NCBI GenBank assembly: GCA_037481875.1
Contig: JBBFKY010000013.1
Coordinates: 1 to 64,000, forward strand
DNA length: 64,000 nucleotides
Origin: Desulfosoma sp.
Lineage (GTDB): Bacteria; Desulfobacterota; Syntrophobacteria; Syntrophobacterales; DSM-9756
Direction: 5' to 3'
Numbering within the stretch: the stretch's first letter is position 1; the number at the start of each line of letters is the position of its first letter. Below, piece after piece: positions 1 through 9,707 of the stretch. Both the position numbers and the translations under genes were made by a program. The notes below the pieces were generated by a model. It saw only the letters and a list, made by a program, of their open reading frames with translations. It was not told where the DNA came from and searched no databases.

Positions 1-93
1 GGGACCGCGCGAACGCAAGCTCTTTGATATGGCTGACCGCCGCGCTTTGGACTAACAGGATAAACGAAAGGTCTCAAGCTCGGTTTGAGGCTC

Positions 94-122
94 GCAGGGG
101 CGAAGCGGTGCTTCGTCCCTGC
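94..122. repeat. Palindromic intergenic repeat (family C), strong hairpin
   Basis: A 13-bp stem (94-106 with 110-122, one G-T pair) closes on a 3-base loop. It lies just downstream of the minus-strand histidine kinase gene, so it may also act as its 3' end hairpin, but no T-tract follows on that strand. Similar GGGGCGAAGC/GCxTCGCCCC hairpins recur near 3955, 24208, 43328 and 46425. Confidence 0.6.
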
Positions 123-157
123 TTTAATGGCCATGGAGGCACTGGTGTAGCCAGTCC

Positions 158-2221
158 TTAGACAGCGACCTGTGGGGATGGCTTTACCGGAAGGTAGATT
201 TCAAAAGCCGTCCCGATACCGGGAATGGAACTCGCCAGAATCCGGCCTTGATGGCTCTCCACAATCCCATAGACGATGGATAGTCCTAGACCTGTGCCTT
301 TGCTGAAGGACTTGGTAGTAAAAAAAGGTTCAAAAATTTTTCTCAGAGTTTCTTGATCCATGCCCATACCGGTATCGGCCACGGTGAGCACGGCGTAAGT
401 GCCTGGCTTAAGCCTAGCGCTGGGCATATCGCTTTCATGATGAAATGTTTTTTGTTCCAGAAAAATGGAAAGAGTCCCGCCTTGCGGCATGGCGTCTCGG
501 GCATTGGCCACCAAATTAAGGAGCACGCGTTCCATCTGAATGGGATCCGCCTTGACCCAAACGGGATTCGACGGCAGGATCAGCCGAAAATCAATGTGAA
601 GCGGCAGGGTTGAGGCTAAGGTTTCTTCGAGAGTTTTTAACTTCTTCGTGAGATCGAGGATTTCAAAAGCCGGGGCGTGATCTCGACTAAAATCCAAAAG
701 CTTTTGTACAAGATCTTTGGCTTTCAGCGCCGCCGTGGTGATAGCGTCCAGGTGCCGTTTGAGAGGGCTGGTCTCATCCACCAAACGGATAAGGATGTCC
801 CCATGGCCGAGGATGGGTGCCAGGAAATTGTTAAAATCGTGGGCGATGCTTCCGGCCAATCGTCCCAGAGATTCCATCTTTTGAGCGTGCCGCAGTTGTT
901 CCTGTAACTTTTCTTTTTCTTCCTGTGCCCGCAGCCTTTCGGAAATATCTCGGGCCATCATAAAGAGGACGGATTCCCCTTTGAGTTCAAAAGGTTTCGC
1001 GCTGATTTCCACGGGAACTGTGGTGCCGAGTCGGGTCCGCAAATGTCCTTCCACGAGGCACACGGATCGTAACTCCAATTGAGCGGAGCATCGGTCCACG
1101 AAATCTTTGCCTTCCGAGGCGTCGATCATGGCATCCCAGAGAGATCCCCGCAGTTCTTCTCGCGCATAGCCGAGAAGGGTCGAAGCGGCTCGATTAGCGT
1201 CCAAAATACGGCGGTCTCTTACCCGCACCACAAAAAGAGCATCACCGGCCAATTCAAAAAGCGTGGCATACTGTTTGGTGGACTCCGCCAGTTCTTGGCG
1301 AGCCTCGTTACGGCCAATGGCGTTTCCCAGATGCGTCGCCGTGGTTTCCAAAAAAATTCTCGTTTCCTGTGGAATTTCGTCCATGGTACGGGATGCCACG
1401 GCTAGGCATCCTACCACGCGCCCTTCGAACTGAATGGGCACCATGGCGATGGTTTTAAGGCTTTCCTGAATTTTCAGGGTGGATCTCGGAACCGCCCACG
1501 GTTCGTCAGGCATGGACACAGGGGTTCCTGCAAGAACCGGTTTCATATTGGGAGAATCGACGGAAAAGGATCCAACAGCCTTGACAAGGGCTTCGGATAA
1601 TCCCTGGTGGCAGACCAGCTCCAGCATGTTCTTTTGGGAATCCAGAAGATAAATGCCGCCGCAATCCATAGATACAGTCTTGAGGATGCTGTCTAGCACC
1701 AGGGGCAGGTGCTCATCCAACTGCGTCATGGTGGCAAGAAAGGCGGCGATCCATCTTTGAAAAGTTTCCCGGCGTTCGCTTTCCTTGATCCGTGTGATGT
1801 CTGTATGTGTTCCGATCATGCGCAGGGCTTTGCCCGAATCATCCCGTTCCACAGCCATGCCTCGGCCCAGGATCCATTTCCAGGTCCCGGATTTGGTGCG
1901 CATGCGAAATTCTACAGCGAACTGGGCTACCTCATTGTTGATGCAACGCTGATTTTCCCAAAGGGCGCGTTGTCGATCTTCCGGGTGAATGCGATCCAAC
2001 CATTCGGCCACGTTGCCGCTGAATTCCTCAGGTTCGAAACCAAGCATGCGGGTGTAAGCCGGATTGTAATGGACTCGGTCGGTGCGTAGGTCCCAATCCC
2101 AGATGCCGTCTGAAGTGGCGTCCATGACAAGACGGTATCGTGTTTCGCTTTCTTGAAGGGCTTCGTAAAGCTCCTGAACTTCGTGTTTTCTTAAAGAAGC
2201 CTTCTTAAGCTTGCAGCACAT
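158..2221 (-). CDS. PAS-GAF-PAS sensor histidine kinase
   Basis: A soluble sensor histidine kinase of 687 residues with no membrane segment or signal peptide. In order it shows a PAS/PAC domain (about 25-145, ending in the GTHTDIT motif), a GAF domain (about 150-310), a second PAS (about 320-440), a HisKA dimerisation helix with phosphoacceptor His461 (SIAHDFNN) and an HATPase_c domain with N box (NLVANARDAM), G1 (DTGMGM), F box (FEPFFTTK) and G2 (GTGLGLS). There is no receiver domain and no response regulator next to it, so it is an orphan kinase whose partner lies elsewhere. The GAF and PAS domains suggest cytoplasmic sensing of a small molecule or redox state; the ligand cannot be read from sequence. 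Confidence 0.93.
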   Translation of the reverse strand: MCCKLKKASLRKHEVQELYEALQESETRYRLVMDATSDGIWDWDLRTDRVHYNPAYTRMLGFEPEEFSGNVAEWLDRIHPEDRQRALWENQRCINNEVAQFAVEFRMRTKSGTWKWILGRGMAVERDDSGKALRMIGTHTDITRIKESERRETFQRWIAAFLATMTQLDEHLPLVLDSILKTVSMDCGGIYLLDSQKNMLELVCHQGLSEALVKAVGSFSVDSPNMKPVLAGTPVSMPDEPWAVPRSTLKIQESLKTIAMVPIQFEGRVVGCLAVASRTMDEIPQETRIFLETTATHLGNAIGRNEARQELAESTKQYATLFELAGDALFVVRVRDRRILDANRAASTLLGYAREELRGSLWDAMIDASEGKDFVDRCSAQLELRSVCLVEGHLRTRLGTTVPVEISAKPFELKGESVLFMMARDISERLRAQEEKEKLQEQLRHAQKMESLGRLAGSIAHDFNNFLAPILGHGDILIRLVDETSPLKRHLDAITTAALKAKDLVQKLLDFSRDHAPAFEILDLTKKLKTLEETLASTLPLHIDFRLILPSNPVWVKADPIQMERVLLNLVANARDAMPQGGTLSIFLEQKTFHHESDMPSARLKPGTYAVLTVADTGMGMDQETLRKIFEPFFTTKSFSKGTGLGLSIVYGIVESHQGRILASSIPGIGTAFEIYLPVKPSPQVAV

Positions 2222-2252
2222 GGGATAGCCTTTCTTTTGGAGACTTGTGTGA

Positions 2253-2436
2253 GTCCAGACGGTCTACCGTCACAAAACACTCCGAGCCCCACAACGGCCT
2301 TGGTGGCACCGTGGCGACTGAGCTGGGCCGATGGCGGATTTTCCGAAACACAACGCAAAGCTTTCACAACGGCGCTTTTTCCCGTATTGTTGGGGCCGGT
2401 AAGCACCGTCACGCCGGAATGCAGTTCCAAAACAGT
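2253..2436 (-). pseudogene. Remnant of an AAA/SMC-type ATPase gene (N-terminal part only)
   Basis: The minus strand encodes a short stretch with a clear Walker A motif (GPNNTGKSAVVKALR) preceded by LELHSGVTVL. This matches the first 50 or so residues of RecF/SbcC-like AAA ATPases, where a start and a first beta-strand should precede it. Here an in-frame stop lies just upstream, the only possible initiator is TTG, and the similarity fades after about 45 residues. No Walker B region is present. It reads as a truncated relic lying between the histidine kinase and the LOG gene. Confidence 0.5.
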
Positions 2437-2590
2437 CTTTTATGGGTCATGAAATTTTGTAAAACCGGCCGATGAATCATGGATTCCCTCAACGAATGGA
2501 ATGCTTGAAGGACAGCCTTTGCGCTCCCAGACGGGATCAAGAGGTTGACGCCAGTGCCTCCAATCACTCAAACAGAAAGGATACCTTTTC

Positions 2591-3646
2591 ATGGTAGAAA
2601 CGCAACGGGTAAGACGTCCCCTCTCGTTTAACGAACCCAACGAACATATCGATCCGCTTATTGCAGAACTTATGGATCGAGCGGAGGGCATTCAACACAG
2701 AGACTTGGTTCGAGAGATGATTCTTGCGGCCCTCAAGGCGGGACAGGAAAGCCGCTCCGTGTTGGATCTCAAGCTCATGAACACCACCCTCAAGGAAATG
2801 CGTTTTACGGCCAAGGTCTTTGGCCCATACAAACACAAAAGAAAGGTGACCGTTTTTGGTTCCGCACGAACGACCCCTGAGGATGCTGTCTACGCCATGG
2901 CCCGTAATCTTGGGAGAGCCCTCGCGGAATCTGGGTTCATGGTCATTACCGGCGGAGGGCCTGGAATTATGCAGGCGGCCAACGAAGGTGCGGGCCCTGA
3001 GAATTCTTTCGGGGTCAACATTCGATTACCTTTTGAACAGGCTATCAATCCGGTGGTGCACCAAACGCCGAGATCCATTACCTACAAGTATTTTTTCAAC
3101 CGCAAGGTGGCTTTTTTGAAGGCAGCCGACGCCGTGGTCTTGTTTCCAGGAGGATTCGGTACTCTGGACGAGGCCATGGAAACTTTGACATTGCTCCAGA
3201 CGGGAAAGCATAACCCTGTGCCTTTGGTGCTTGTAGAACCCCCGGAAGATACCTACTGGGTGCGTTTCATGCAGTTTCTAAAAGACGAGCTGCTGTCTCG
3301 ACGTCTCATTTCACCAAGCGATTTTCACCTTTTTCGGCGCATTCCTTCCGTGGAAGGAGCCGTTGCCGAGATTCGTCAATTTTATCGACGCTATCATAGT
3401 CTGCGCTATGTGAAGGACAGTCTTATTTTGCGTCTGTCCGAACCATTGCCGGCTGGTAGCGAGGATTTGTTGCATAAAGATTTTCAGGACATTTTGAAAC
3501 CCGGCGGTACCATTCGCTTGGGACCTCCCCATGAAGAGGAAAAAGACGAACCTGACTGTGGCAGTTTAACTTACCTTTATGTGGACTTTAACCGCAGGGA
3601 TTTCGGTCGACTGCGACAACTCATCGATGCCATCAACAGGCTCTAA
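2591..3646 (+). CDS. LOG-family Rossmann nucleotide-binding protein
   Basis: A 351-residue protein of the LOG/TIGR00730 family (often misnamed lysine decarboxylase). The signature is visible: VITGGGPGIMQAANEGA in the first half and the PGGFGTLDE motif in the second, the active-site elements of enzymes that hydrolyse the N-glycosidic bond of nucleoside 5'-monophosphates (cytokinin-activating LOG, PpnN). It is longer than the 180-200-residue minimal LOG proteins, with about 85 extra N-terminal and 110 extra C-terminal residues, as in the larger PpnN-like group. The start is supported by an AAAGGA box 9 bases upstream. It appears monocistronic. Nucleotide salvage or turnover is the likely role; the substrate is not decided by sequence. 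Confidence 0.88.
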   Translation: MVETQRVRRPLSFNEPNEHIDPLIAELMDRAEGIQHRDLVREMILAALKAGQESRSVLDLKLMNTTLKEMRFTAKVFGPYKHKRKVTVFGSARTTPEDAVYAMARNLGRALAESGFMVITGGGPGIMQAANEGAGPENSFGVNIRLPFEQAINPVVHQTPRSITYKYFFNRKVAFLKAADAVVLFPGGFGTLDEAMETLTLLQTGKHNPVPLVLVEPPEDTYWVRFMQFLKDELLSRRLISPSDFHLFRRIPSVEGAVAEIRQFYRRYHSLRYVKDSLILRLSEPLPAGSEDLLHKDFQDILKPGGTIRLGPPHEEEKDEPDCGSLTYLYVDFNRRDFGRLRQLIDAINRL

Positions 3647-4049
3647 AACCGGTCTCTTACCACTCTGCTTCAGTCCCGAAAAAGAAGACCCGCTTATATA
3701 AAGAGCGTCACAAGCCCTGGGAGCGAGGGCGTCCTAGGCACTAGAACCGGGCGGGAAGAACACCCTCTGGGGAAAACAAACGATTTCAAGATGGGCACGG
3801 CACGTTGTGCCCATCGGCAAAAAACGGCGGCTTTCCTGCCGCCGATGCAGGATCCCCTTGGCCGGCCCCCTCAGGGGTGACGTGACGCGTCGCCTCTACG
3901 GATTGTGCGAGCGGGACGCCCACGCTCCTAGGAAGAGACAGAGTTTCAAGCTTGTAGGAGCGAAGCGGCGCCTCGCCCCTCCATTAAAATGACACGAGAT
4001 GCCATAGGTATTGTGAGTTGTCGCACAGGGTTTTAGCCTTGGACCAGGA
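3647..4049. other. Intergenic region with palindromes
   Basis: About 400 bases without a convincing gene between two convergent genes. It holds a 9-bp inverted repeat (3790-3798/3807-3815), a terminator-like hairpin for the minus strand (3819-3844), a reverse copy of the GAGCGxGGxCGTCC repeat (about 3905-3935) and a family C hairpin repeat (about 3954-3983). Confidence 0.6.
3819..3844 (-). terminator. Rho-independent terminator candidate
   Basis: On the minus strand a 7-bp GC stem (3844-3838 with 3831-3825, CGGCGGC/GCCGCCG) closes on a 6-base loop and is followed directly by six Ts (3824-3819). It would end transcription coming from the CinA-like gene about 200 bases upstream. Confidence 0.55.
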
Positions 4050-4850
4050 TCATGGGGCCTTACCGTTAACTGCGCATTGCGGAGAGGACGTCACGGATTT
4101 GATGACGGGGTAAGAACGCTCGAGGTTCTTTAAAAAATCTTCCGCGGCAGCCCAGTCTTGTGGGGTGGCGTTGAAATGCCGGCAACGGACGGTGACTGTG
4201 GCCCCTTGAGAACTTAAGCTGGGATAGAGGCCGATCTGCACCTTGGGGTATTCCAAAGCGAATCGCTCCACCTCCTCGGCAATCACTCCTTCCGAAACAC
4301 CGAGTGTCAGCTCGAGCACCTGATTTTCTAAGGAGACGGGCGGGCCAAAGAGGCGCTTCAAGGTTTCTTGGGCCATAGGGTGAAGCATTTCGGGAAATCC
4401 CGGAAACGCATAAACGGCATCCACCGAAAATCCGGGTGCACCGATGGGATTGTCAATAAGTTTCGCGCCTTCCGGAAGCCAGGCCATTCGTTGACGCTGG
4501 TCCGTAAATTTGCGACCGTACCGGCGCGCAAGCCTTTGAAAGCATTCTTCATGGCGCACCAAAGGTCGGCCCAAACCCAAGGCGATCCCTTGTCGGGTTC
4601 GATCATCATGGGTGCCTCCGATGCCCCCTGAAACAAAAACGGGCCGATAGCCTTGATGGACCAGGATTGCCAGATGATCCCCGATGACCCTCTCATCGTC
4701 AGGAAGGACCATGGCCACTACGGCGGGATGACCGAAACTGACGAAGGTACGAAGCAACCAAGTCAGGTTGTCGTTGGGTCTTTCCCCGTAAAGCACTTCC
4801 TGACCCACGGTCACCACTGCAGGTTTCCAGACCTTGTCCATTTTTTCCAT
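4050..4850 (-). CDS. CinA-like molybdopterin-binding domain protein
   Basis: A 266-residue protein dominated by the MoCF-biosynthesis/CinA N-terminal fold: a GQEVLYGERPNDN motif near the start (normally G-E-L-L-x-G-x-x-x-D-x-N), then SGGIGGTHDDRT (normally SGGLGPTxDDxT) and the NPIGAPGF and FPGFPEM motifs. It lacks the C-terminal nicotinamide-nucleotide amidase domain of full CinA, so it belongs with the stand-alone CinA-N/YfaY group; CinA-N domains can act as ADP-ribose pyrophosphatases. The start at 4850 is chosen because GGAG lies 11 bases upstream; a longer reading frame to 4985 has no such site. Confidence 0.85.
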   Translation of the reverse strand: MEKMDKVWKPAVVTVGQEVLYGERPNDNLTWLLRTFVSFGHPAVVAMVLPDDERVIGDHLAILVHQGYRPVFVSGGIGGTHDDRTRQGIALGLGRPLVRHEECFQRLARRYGRKFTDQRQRMAWLPEGAKLIDNPIGAPGFSVDAVYAFPGFPEMLHPMAQETLKRLFGPPVSLENQVLELTLGVSEGVIAEEVERFALEYPKVQIGLYPSLSSQGATVTVRCRHFNATPQDWAAAEDFLKNLERSYPVIKSVTSSPQCAVNGKAP

Positions 4851-5020
4851 AAAATTTATCTCCACACCATTCTTTTTCAACTGAGAGTTTGCCCTCGCGG
4901 CAATGACAGCCCCTAAGCTAGGGCACCATAAAAAATCTTTAAAGTTTTTTCCAGCCGCTGCCGATGCCCTAGAGGAAAAGCGCAAAAAGGTTTAGCTTCT
5001 TGACTGAGGAGGGAAAAAAC

Positions 5021-5563
5021 ATGGAAAAGCAGCCAAGGTTGTCAAGGGTTTTGCCGGTCGGATTGATCATGCTTTTGTGTTCGTTTATGGGATTTTCAGA
5101 TACGTTCGGCGCCGATTACAAACAATGCGTTGTGCTGGACATTCAAAAACCTTCCAACAAAGTTGAGGTAGATAACGCGACTAGAGTTTTTCTCGATTCC
5201 GGGATGCATTTTTTTAACACCAATGACAACTTTAATGTGAGTGTCACAAATAAATGCAAAGACCCTGGAGATCTTTATGTGACGGTTCTGGTTCCTCCTG
5301 AGAGTGGATCGAATTTTACGCGCTACTATCATGAGCTTGATGATACGTCCGGACCTCTTCCGCGTATGGCATTAACCACGAACAAAGAGAAGCTTGCTGA
5401 GGATTTTCCTAAAGGGTCGAGCGTCCTGTGGTCTTTTGTGGTCACTAAAGATCTCAAATTCCAAGGCCCGTTGGTTTTTGAAGCTTATCTCGTTAGAGAT
5501 AATGCCACCATTGGTTTTGATTCACGAACAGTTTACCTAAATTTCGACATTACAAAACATTGA
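5021..5563 (+). CDS. Small exported protein of unknown function
   Basis: A 180-residue protein I do not recognise. It begins with a classical signal peptide (basic MEKQPRLSR, hydrophobic core, probable cleavage after FSDTFGA), so the mature form is periplasmic or surface exposed. The mature part is short-stranded and polar, rich in N, D and T, with two cysteines (in KQC and NKC) that could form a disulfide; it may be a beta-sandwich. The start is set by a strong GAGGAGGG box 7 bases upstream; a TTG at 5000 in the same frame lies ahead of that box. Its coding sequence is AT-richer than its neighbours. Confidence 0.75.
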   Translation: MEKQPRLSRVLPVGLIMLLCSFMGFSDTFGADYKQCVVLDIQKPSNKVEVDNATRVFLDSGMHFFNTNDNFNVSVTNKCKDPGDLYVTVLVPPESGSNFTRYYHELDDTSGPLPRMALTTNKEKLAEDFPKGSSVLWSFVVTKDLKFQGPLVFEAYLVRDNATIGFDSRTVYLNFDITKH

Positions 5564-5586
5564 AAGATATCCAATTTAAGACATTC

Positions 5587-6519
5587 CTATTTTGAAGGGA
5601 TACCGGCTCGGCCGCCGAGGTGTTGCGCCACCTGGGCGGCCGCCCAAGAGGCCCATCGAAACCTTTGAGCAATGGGCCAGCCTTCCAGAAGTCCGTAGAC
5701 ATAAGCGCCGTGAAAAACGTCCCCGCATCCGGTGCTATCCACGGCTTTGACGGGGTAAGCTTCTTGAAAGCTTATGATCCCCTGGCTGCAGTAGACACTG
5801 CCTCGGGCCCCCAAAGTGACGGCGCACACCTGCGGCCCGAGGGCGGCTAATCGTCTGCAGGCGCCTTCAGGATCTTCCCTGCCCATGAGACTCTTGGCGA
5901 AGGTTTCCGAGGCGATGAAATGATCGTTCCAGCGGGCTAAATCCAGCATGCCGTCCCGAAGGGACCCTGCGTCTACAACCACGGGAACATTCCAGTTTTT
6001 CGCTTTTTGCGCTGCGGCCAGAGCGGCTTCCACAAAGAGGCCGTCAGTGAGGAGGACTCGGGATCGACGTAACCGATCCCATGGGATTTCGTCGGGCTCA
6101 AGGGGCTTTCCCGTCGGACGTCGCCAAAAGATTGTGCGCCGACCCGTGCCGGGTTCCGCGGCAATGAAAGCGAATTGGGATGCTTCTCCCTTGCGCACGC
6201 GCATACCGTCCAGATCCACCCCTTCAGTTCTCAAGGACTCCATAATGGCCGATCCAAAAGGATCATCCCCCACAACACCGCAAAAGAGACAACGTTTTCC
6301 CCAGCGTCTGAGTGCCACCAAGGCCGTGGCCACGGGGCCGCCTCCCTGAACGGTCAGATCCCGAAATTCACATTTGGTGTCGGGTTCGGGAAACTGATCG
6401 ATAAGACCCAGATAGTCCAAGGAACATTGCCCAAGGCCGAACACATCCCATGAGTTTTCCACGGTTGTTTCCATCGGTTCTATCATGGCTTTTGAATTCT
6501 CATGATACAAATCGCACAC
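5587..6519 (-). CDS. PfkB-family carbohydrate kinase
   Basis: A 310-residue kinase of the ribokinase/PfkB family. The N-terminal signature GGGPVATALVALRRWG and the C-terminal DSTGCGDVFHGAYVYG (anion hole and catalytic aspartate, usually DTxGAGD) are both present. It should phosphorylate a sugar or nucleoside hydroxyl with ATP in the cytoplasm; the exact substrate is unclear. The start is uncertain: a GTG at 6519 has GGAG 11 bases upstream, while ATG codons at 6486 and 6474 would give 299 or 295 residues. It follows the amino-acid transporter genes on the same strand after 82 bases, so it may be read through from them. Confidence 0.87.
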   Translation of the reverse strand: MCDLYHENSKAMIEPMETTVENSWDVFGLGQCSLDYLGLIDQFPEPDTKCEFRDLTVQGGGPVATALVALRRWGKRCLFCGVVGDDPFGSAIMESLRTEGVDLDGMRVRKGEASQFAFIAAEPGTGRRTIFWRRPTGKPLEPDEIPWDRLRRSRVLLTDGLFVEAALAAAQKAKNWNVPVVVDAGSLRDGMLDLARWNDHFIASETFAKSLMGREDPEGACRRLAALGPQVCAVTLGARGSVYCSQGIISFQEAYPVKAVDSTGCGDVFHGAYVYGLLEGWPIAQRFRWASWAAAQVAQHLGGRAGIPSK

Positions 6520-6601
6520 TGGGAAAGATACTCCTTAAAGTTTTTTCGCAACCCAACGGGATTCAGGGTTTTTACACCGGCAAGACGGTTCATGAGCAAT
6601 T

Positions 6602-7372
6602 TCAGTGCAGAATTTGGCTTAGGAAAAGACGGGTGCGTTCATGCTTGGGATTGGAAAAGAATTCGTCGGGGCTGTTTTCTTCCACCACGCGCCCGCCGTC
6701 CATGAACAAAACCCGGTGAGCCACGCTTCGAGCAAATCCCATCTCATGGGTGACCACCAGCATCGTCATGCCTTCTTGAGCCAGCTCAATCATGACGTCC
6801 AAAACTTCTTTGATCATTTCAGGATCCAAGGCCGAAGTGGGTTCGTCAAAGAGCATGATTTTGGGATTCATGCATAGGCTGCGAGCGATGGCCACGCGTT
6901 GCTGCTGCCCTCCTGAAAGTTGTCCCGGAAACTTACGGGCCTGATCAGCGATATGCACCTTTTCCAGGTAATACATGGCGGTTTCCTCCGCCTGCTTGCG
7001 CGGCACTTTGCGCACCCAGATAGGGCCTAGGGTGAGGTTGTCCAGGACGGTAAGGTGCGGAAAAAGATTGAAATGCTGAAAGACCATGCCCACTTCTGAC
7101 CGAATTTTTTCAATGTTTTTAATGTTATGGGTGAGTTCAACACCGTCCACGATGATGCGCCCTCTTTGATGTTCTTCCAACCGGTTGATACATCGAATAA
7201 GGGTTGATTTTCCCGATCCCGACGGGCCGCAGATCACGATCCGTTCTTTGGCATGTACCTTGAGGTTGATCCCGCGAAGGACATGGAATTCGCCGAACCA
7301 TTTGTGGACATCGATCATTTCCACCATGGGAGTGGGCTCGGAAGGGGATTGTGGAGTGTCTGCTTTAAGCAT
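6602..7372 (-). CDS. aapP: Polar/general L-amino-acid ABC transporter ATPase
   Basis: The ATP-binding subunit (256 residues) of the amino-acid importer encoded by the genes upstream. Walker A (GPSGSGKST), the ABC signature ([15 protein letters not shown]), Walker B ([12 protein letters not shown]) and the H-loop (VVTHEMG) are intact, and the length matches AapP/GlnQ proteins. The start at 7372 lies after the stop of the permease gene and has GAGGA 11 bases upstream; the same frame runs on to 7465 but would then overlap the permease. It drives uptake at the inner face of the cytoplasmic membrane. Confidence 0.92.
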   Translation of the reverse strand: MLKADTPQSPSEPTPMVEMIDVHKWFGEFHVLRGINLKVHAKERIVICGPSGSGKSTLIRCINRLEEHQRGRIIVDGVELTHNIKNIEKIRSEVGMVFQHFNLFPHLTVLDNLTLGPIWVRKVPRKQAEETAMYYLEKVHIADQARKFPGQLSGGQQQRVAIARSLCMNPKIMLFDEPTSALDPEMIKEVLDVMIELAQEGMTMLVVTHEMGFARSVAHRVLFMDGGRVVEENSPDEFFSNPKHERTRLFLSQILH

Positions 7373-7404
7373 GGCTGAGAAATCCTCTTCTAGGGAGCAA
7401 AGAT

Positions 7405-8517
7405 CTAATGTTCCGTGGCAAGCTGTCTTTCCAGCCGGCGGCTGTAATGAGACATGGAAAAACAACCGGTGAAGTAAAGAATTGCCAGAAACAAATAGGC
7501 TTCACGGCTGAACCCCATCCATTCCGGATTAGATAACACGGTTTGCGTGGTTTTGAGCACGTCGTAGAGTGCGATGATGACCACCAGGGAAGTATCCTTA
7601 AAGGCTGAAATAAGGATGCTCACGGTGGGTGGAATCACGATTTTCAAAGCCTGAGGCAGGACCACAAGGCGCATGGTGAGATAGTAGTTGAGTCCCAGGG
7701 ATTCGGCCGCTTCATATTGGCCTTTGGGAATGGCCTGAAGACCTCCTCGAACCACTTCGGCGATATAGGCTGCCGTAAAGAGAATTATAGCCGCTTGGGC
7801 CCTTAGAATTTTGTTGATGGTGACACCGGCCGGAAGAAACAGAGGGAAGATGATGGAAGCCATAAAGAGCAGACTGATAAGCGGGACACCGCGAATGAGT
7901 TCGATGTACACCACGCAAAGCAATTTCACGGCGGGCAAGCGGGATTGGCGTCCCAAGGCCAAAAGAACACCAAGAGGATAGGCCGCTGTCAGACCGAAGA
8001 CGGCGAGAAGCAGTGTTAAGGGCAGTCCACCCCATTGAGTGCTTTCCACGGGTGAAAGCCCCAAAATGCCTCCGGCCATCAAGGTGCCCATGGCGGCCAA
8101 TCCCACAATCCATGCATAGGCCAAAGTCTTGGTCCAAAATCTTCGGTGCCGTGAAAAAAAGAGAAGCCCAAGCAATAAAACCATGGCCACAGTAGGCCGC
8201 CATTGTTGTTCATAGGGATAGAATCCGAAGAGAATGAATCGAATGTTTTGACTGATCACGGACCAGCAAGCCCCTTGGGATTGTCGGCACAGGTTTGAAG
8301 GCGTGTTCCATACTGCGTCCACAAAAGCCCATCGAAGAAGGGGGGGCACCGTTTTCCACAGGAAGAACAGAGTCAGGCAGGTCAAAACGGTATTCAAAGG
8401 GGTATTGAAAAGATTCTTTCGCAGCCATCCCAGCCGCCCGACCGTCGTCACCGGCGGTTTCACTTCTTCCGAGTTCGTGAAATGGCGTGACGAAGGGGTG
8501 GTCTCGAAATCGCTCAT
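7405..8517 (-). CDS. aapM: General L-amino-acid ABC transporter permease (AapM type)
   Basis: A 370-residue inner-membrane permease with several hydrophobic segments. Near the C-terminus it carries the amino-acid permease EAA loop ([25 protein letters not shown]) that docks on the ATPase. The long N-terminal region before the HEQ/M domain is typical of AapM rather than of the 220-residue GlnP/HisM permeases. Its ATG overlaps the TGA of the preceding permease (ATGA), implying translational coupling and a heterodimeric channel. Confidence 0.9.
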   Translation of the reverse strand: MSDFETTPSSRHFTNSEEVKPPVTTVGRLGWLRKNLFNTPLNTVLTCLTLFFLWKTVPPLLRWAFVDAVWNTPSNLCRQSQGACWSVISQNIRFILFGFYPYEQQWRPTVAMVLLLGLLFFSRHRRFWTKTLAYAWIVGLAAMGTLMAGGILGLSPVESTQWGGLPLTLLLAVFGLTAAYPLGVLLALGRQSRLPAVKLLCVVYIELIRGVPLISLLFMASIIFPLFLPAGVTINKILRAQAAIILFTAAYIAEVVRGGLQAIPKGQYEAAESLGLNYYLTMRLVVLPQALKIVIPPTVSILISAFKDTSLVVIIALYDVLKTTQTVLSNPEWMGFSREAYLFLAILYFTGCFSMSHYSRRLERQLATEH

Positions 8518-9707
8518 CGTTCCACCAATTTCGTTTTTTTATTGTACCAGTTCATAAAGGCCGACGTGGACAAGCTGAAGAAAAGATAGACCGCCATGAT
8601 CAAGGCGACCCCTTCAATGGATTGCCCCGTTTGGTTGATGGTCGTGTTGGCCACGGAAACAAAATCCGGGTAACCGATGGCCACGGCCAGAGAACTGTTC
8701 TTGGTCAAATTAAGCATCTGGCTTGTGAGCGGAGGAATGATGACTCGAAGGGCCTGCGGCAGAATCACCAGCCGAAGCACCTGAGCCGGCCTTAATCCAA
8801 GAGACATGGCGGCTTCGCGCTGACCTTTTCCCACGGCTTGAATGCCTGCGCGAACGATTTCCGCCACAAAGGCCGCCGTGTAGAGGACTAAACCCAACAA
8901 AAGGGCCGAAAATTCCGGACTGAGAGTTGTGCCGCCGACAAAGTTAAATCCCTGAAGTTCCGGAAGGGCAACGGCCCGAGGACTGCCGAAAGCCCACCAT
9001 GTTCCAAGAGGGGTTAACAGGATGAGCGCCAAGGAGACACGAAAAACGGGAAAAGGGCGCCCTGTGCGGTCCTGACGGCGTCGAGCCCAAGCTCGTAGCA
9101 GCCAAGAAGCCAGGATGGCTCCCATGGTTGCAAGGATCATCCACCGCCATGCCGGATGCGGGTCCAAGGCCGGCACGATGAGACCTCGATTGCATAGATA
9201 GACCCCAGTCAGAGGGTTCAGGGCTTGTCGGGGTCCTGGAAGCATCTCGTAAAAGAGCGCGTACCAAAAGAAAAGTTGCAGAAGCACGGGAATGTCCTGC
9301 ATGACTTCAATGTAGACAGCCGCAAGGCGCGCGATGAGCCAGTTGGAAGAAAGGCGAGCGATGCCGATGAATGTCCCGAGAATCACGGTAAGAGCGATGC
9401 CGATGGCGGCCACCTTCACCGTGTTCAAAGCTCCTACCAAAAGGGCTCGAGCATAAGTGTTCGCAGCACTGTAGGGAATCAGGGATTCACCGATTTCAAA
9501 GGCGGCTTCTTTTTTGAGAAAACCAAAACCCGAAGCGATGTTTTGCCGGTGCAAATTAGCCACCGTGTTGGTGATCAAATACCAAGCCAGGAGAGCGACG
9601 GCTCCAAGGACCAGCACCTGAAAAAGCACGGCACGGATCCTTGGATCGAGCCAGAAAGGTTCCTTGGCATGGGGCATGTGAGAGGGTATCGACGAAGAGG
9701 AACGCAA
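8514..9707 (-). CDS. aapQ: General L-amino-acid ABC transporter permease (AapQ type)
   Basis: A 397-residue permease that pairs with the next gene product. It has a first membrane helix at about 25-48, a large extracytoplasmic insert and the EAA motif (GQREAAMSLGLRPAQVLRLVILPQAL, split between two helices), as in AapQ of Rhizobium. Initiation is probably at a TTG (9707-9705): a perfect GGAGG lies 6 bases upstream (9718-9714), whereas the first ATG (9677) has no such site. It follows the binding-protein gene after a 172-base gap that contains a strong hairpin. Confidence 0.9.
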   Translation of the reverse strand: MRSSSSIPSHMPHAKEPFWLDPRIRAVLFQVLVLGAVALLAWYLITNTVANLHRQNIASGFGFLKKEAAFEIGESLIPYSAANTYARALLVGALNTVKVAAIGIALTVILGTFIGIARLSSNWLIARLAAVYIEVMQDIPVLLQLFFWYALFYEMLPGPRQALNPLTGVYLCNRGLIVPALDPHPAWRWMILATMGAILASWLLRAWARRRQDRTGRPFPVFRVSLALILLTPLGTWWAFGSPRAVALPELQGFNFVGGTTLSPEFSALLLGLVLYTAAFVAEIVRAGIQAVGKGQREAAMSLGLRPAQVLRLVILPQALRVIIPPLTSQMLNLTKNSSLAVAIGYPDFVSVANTTINQTGQSIEGVALIMAVYLFFSLSTSAFMNWYNKKTKLVER

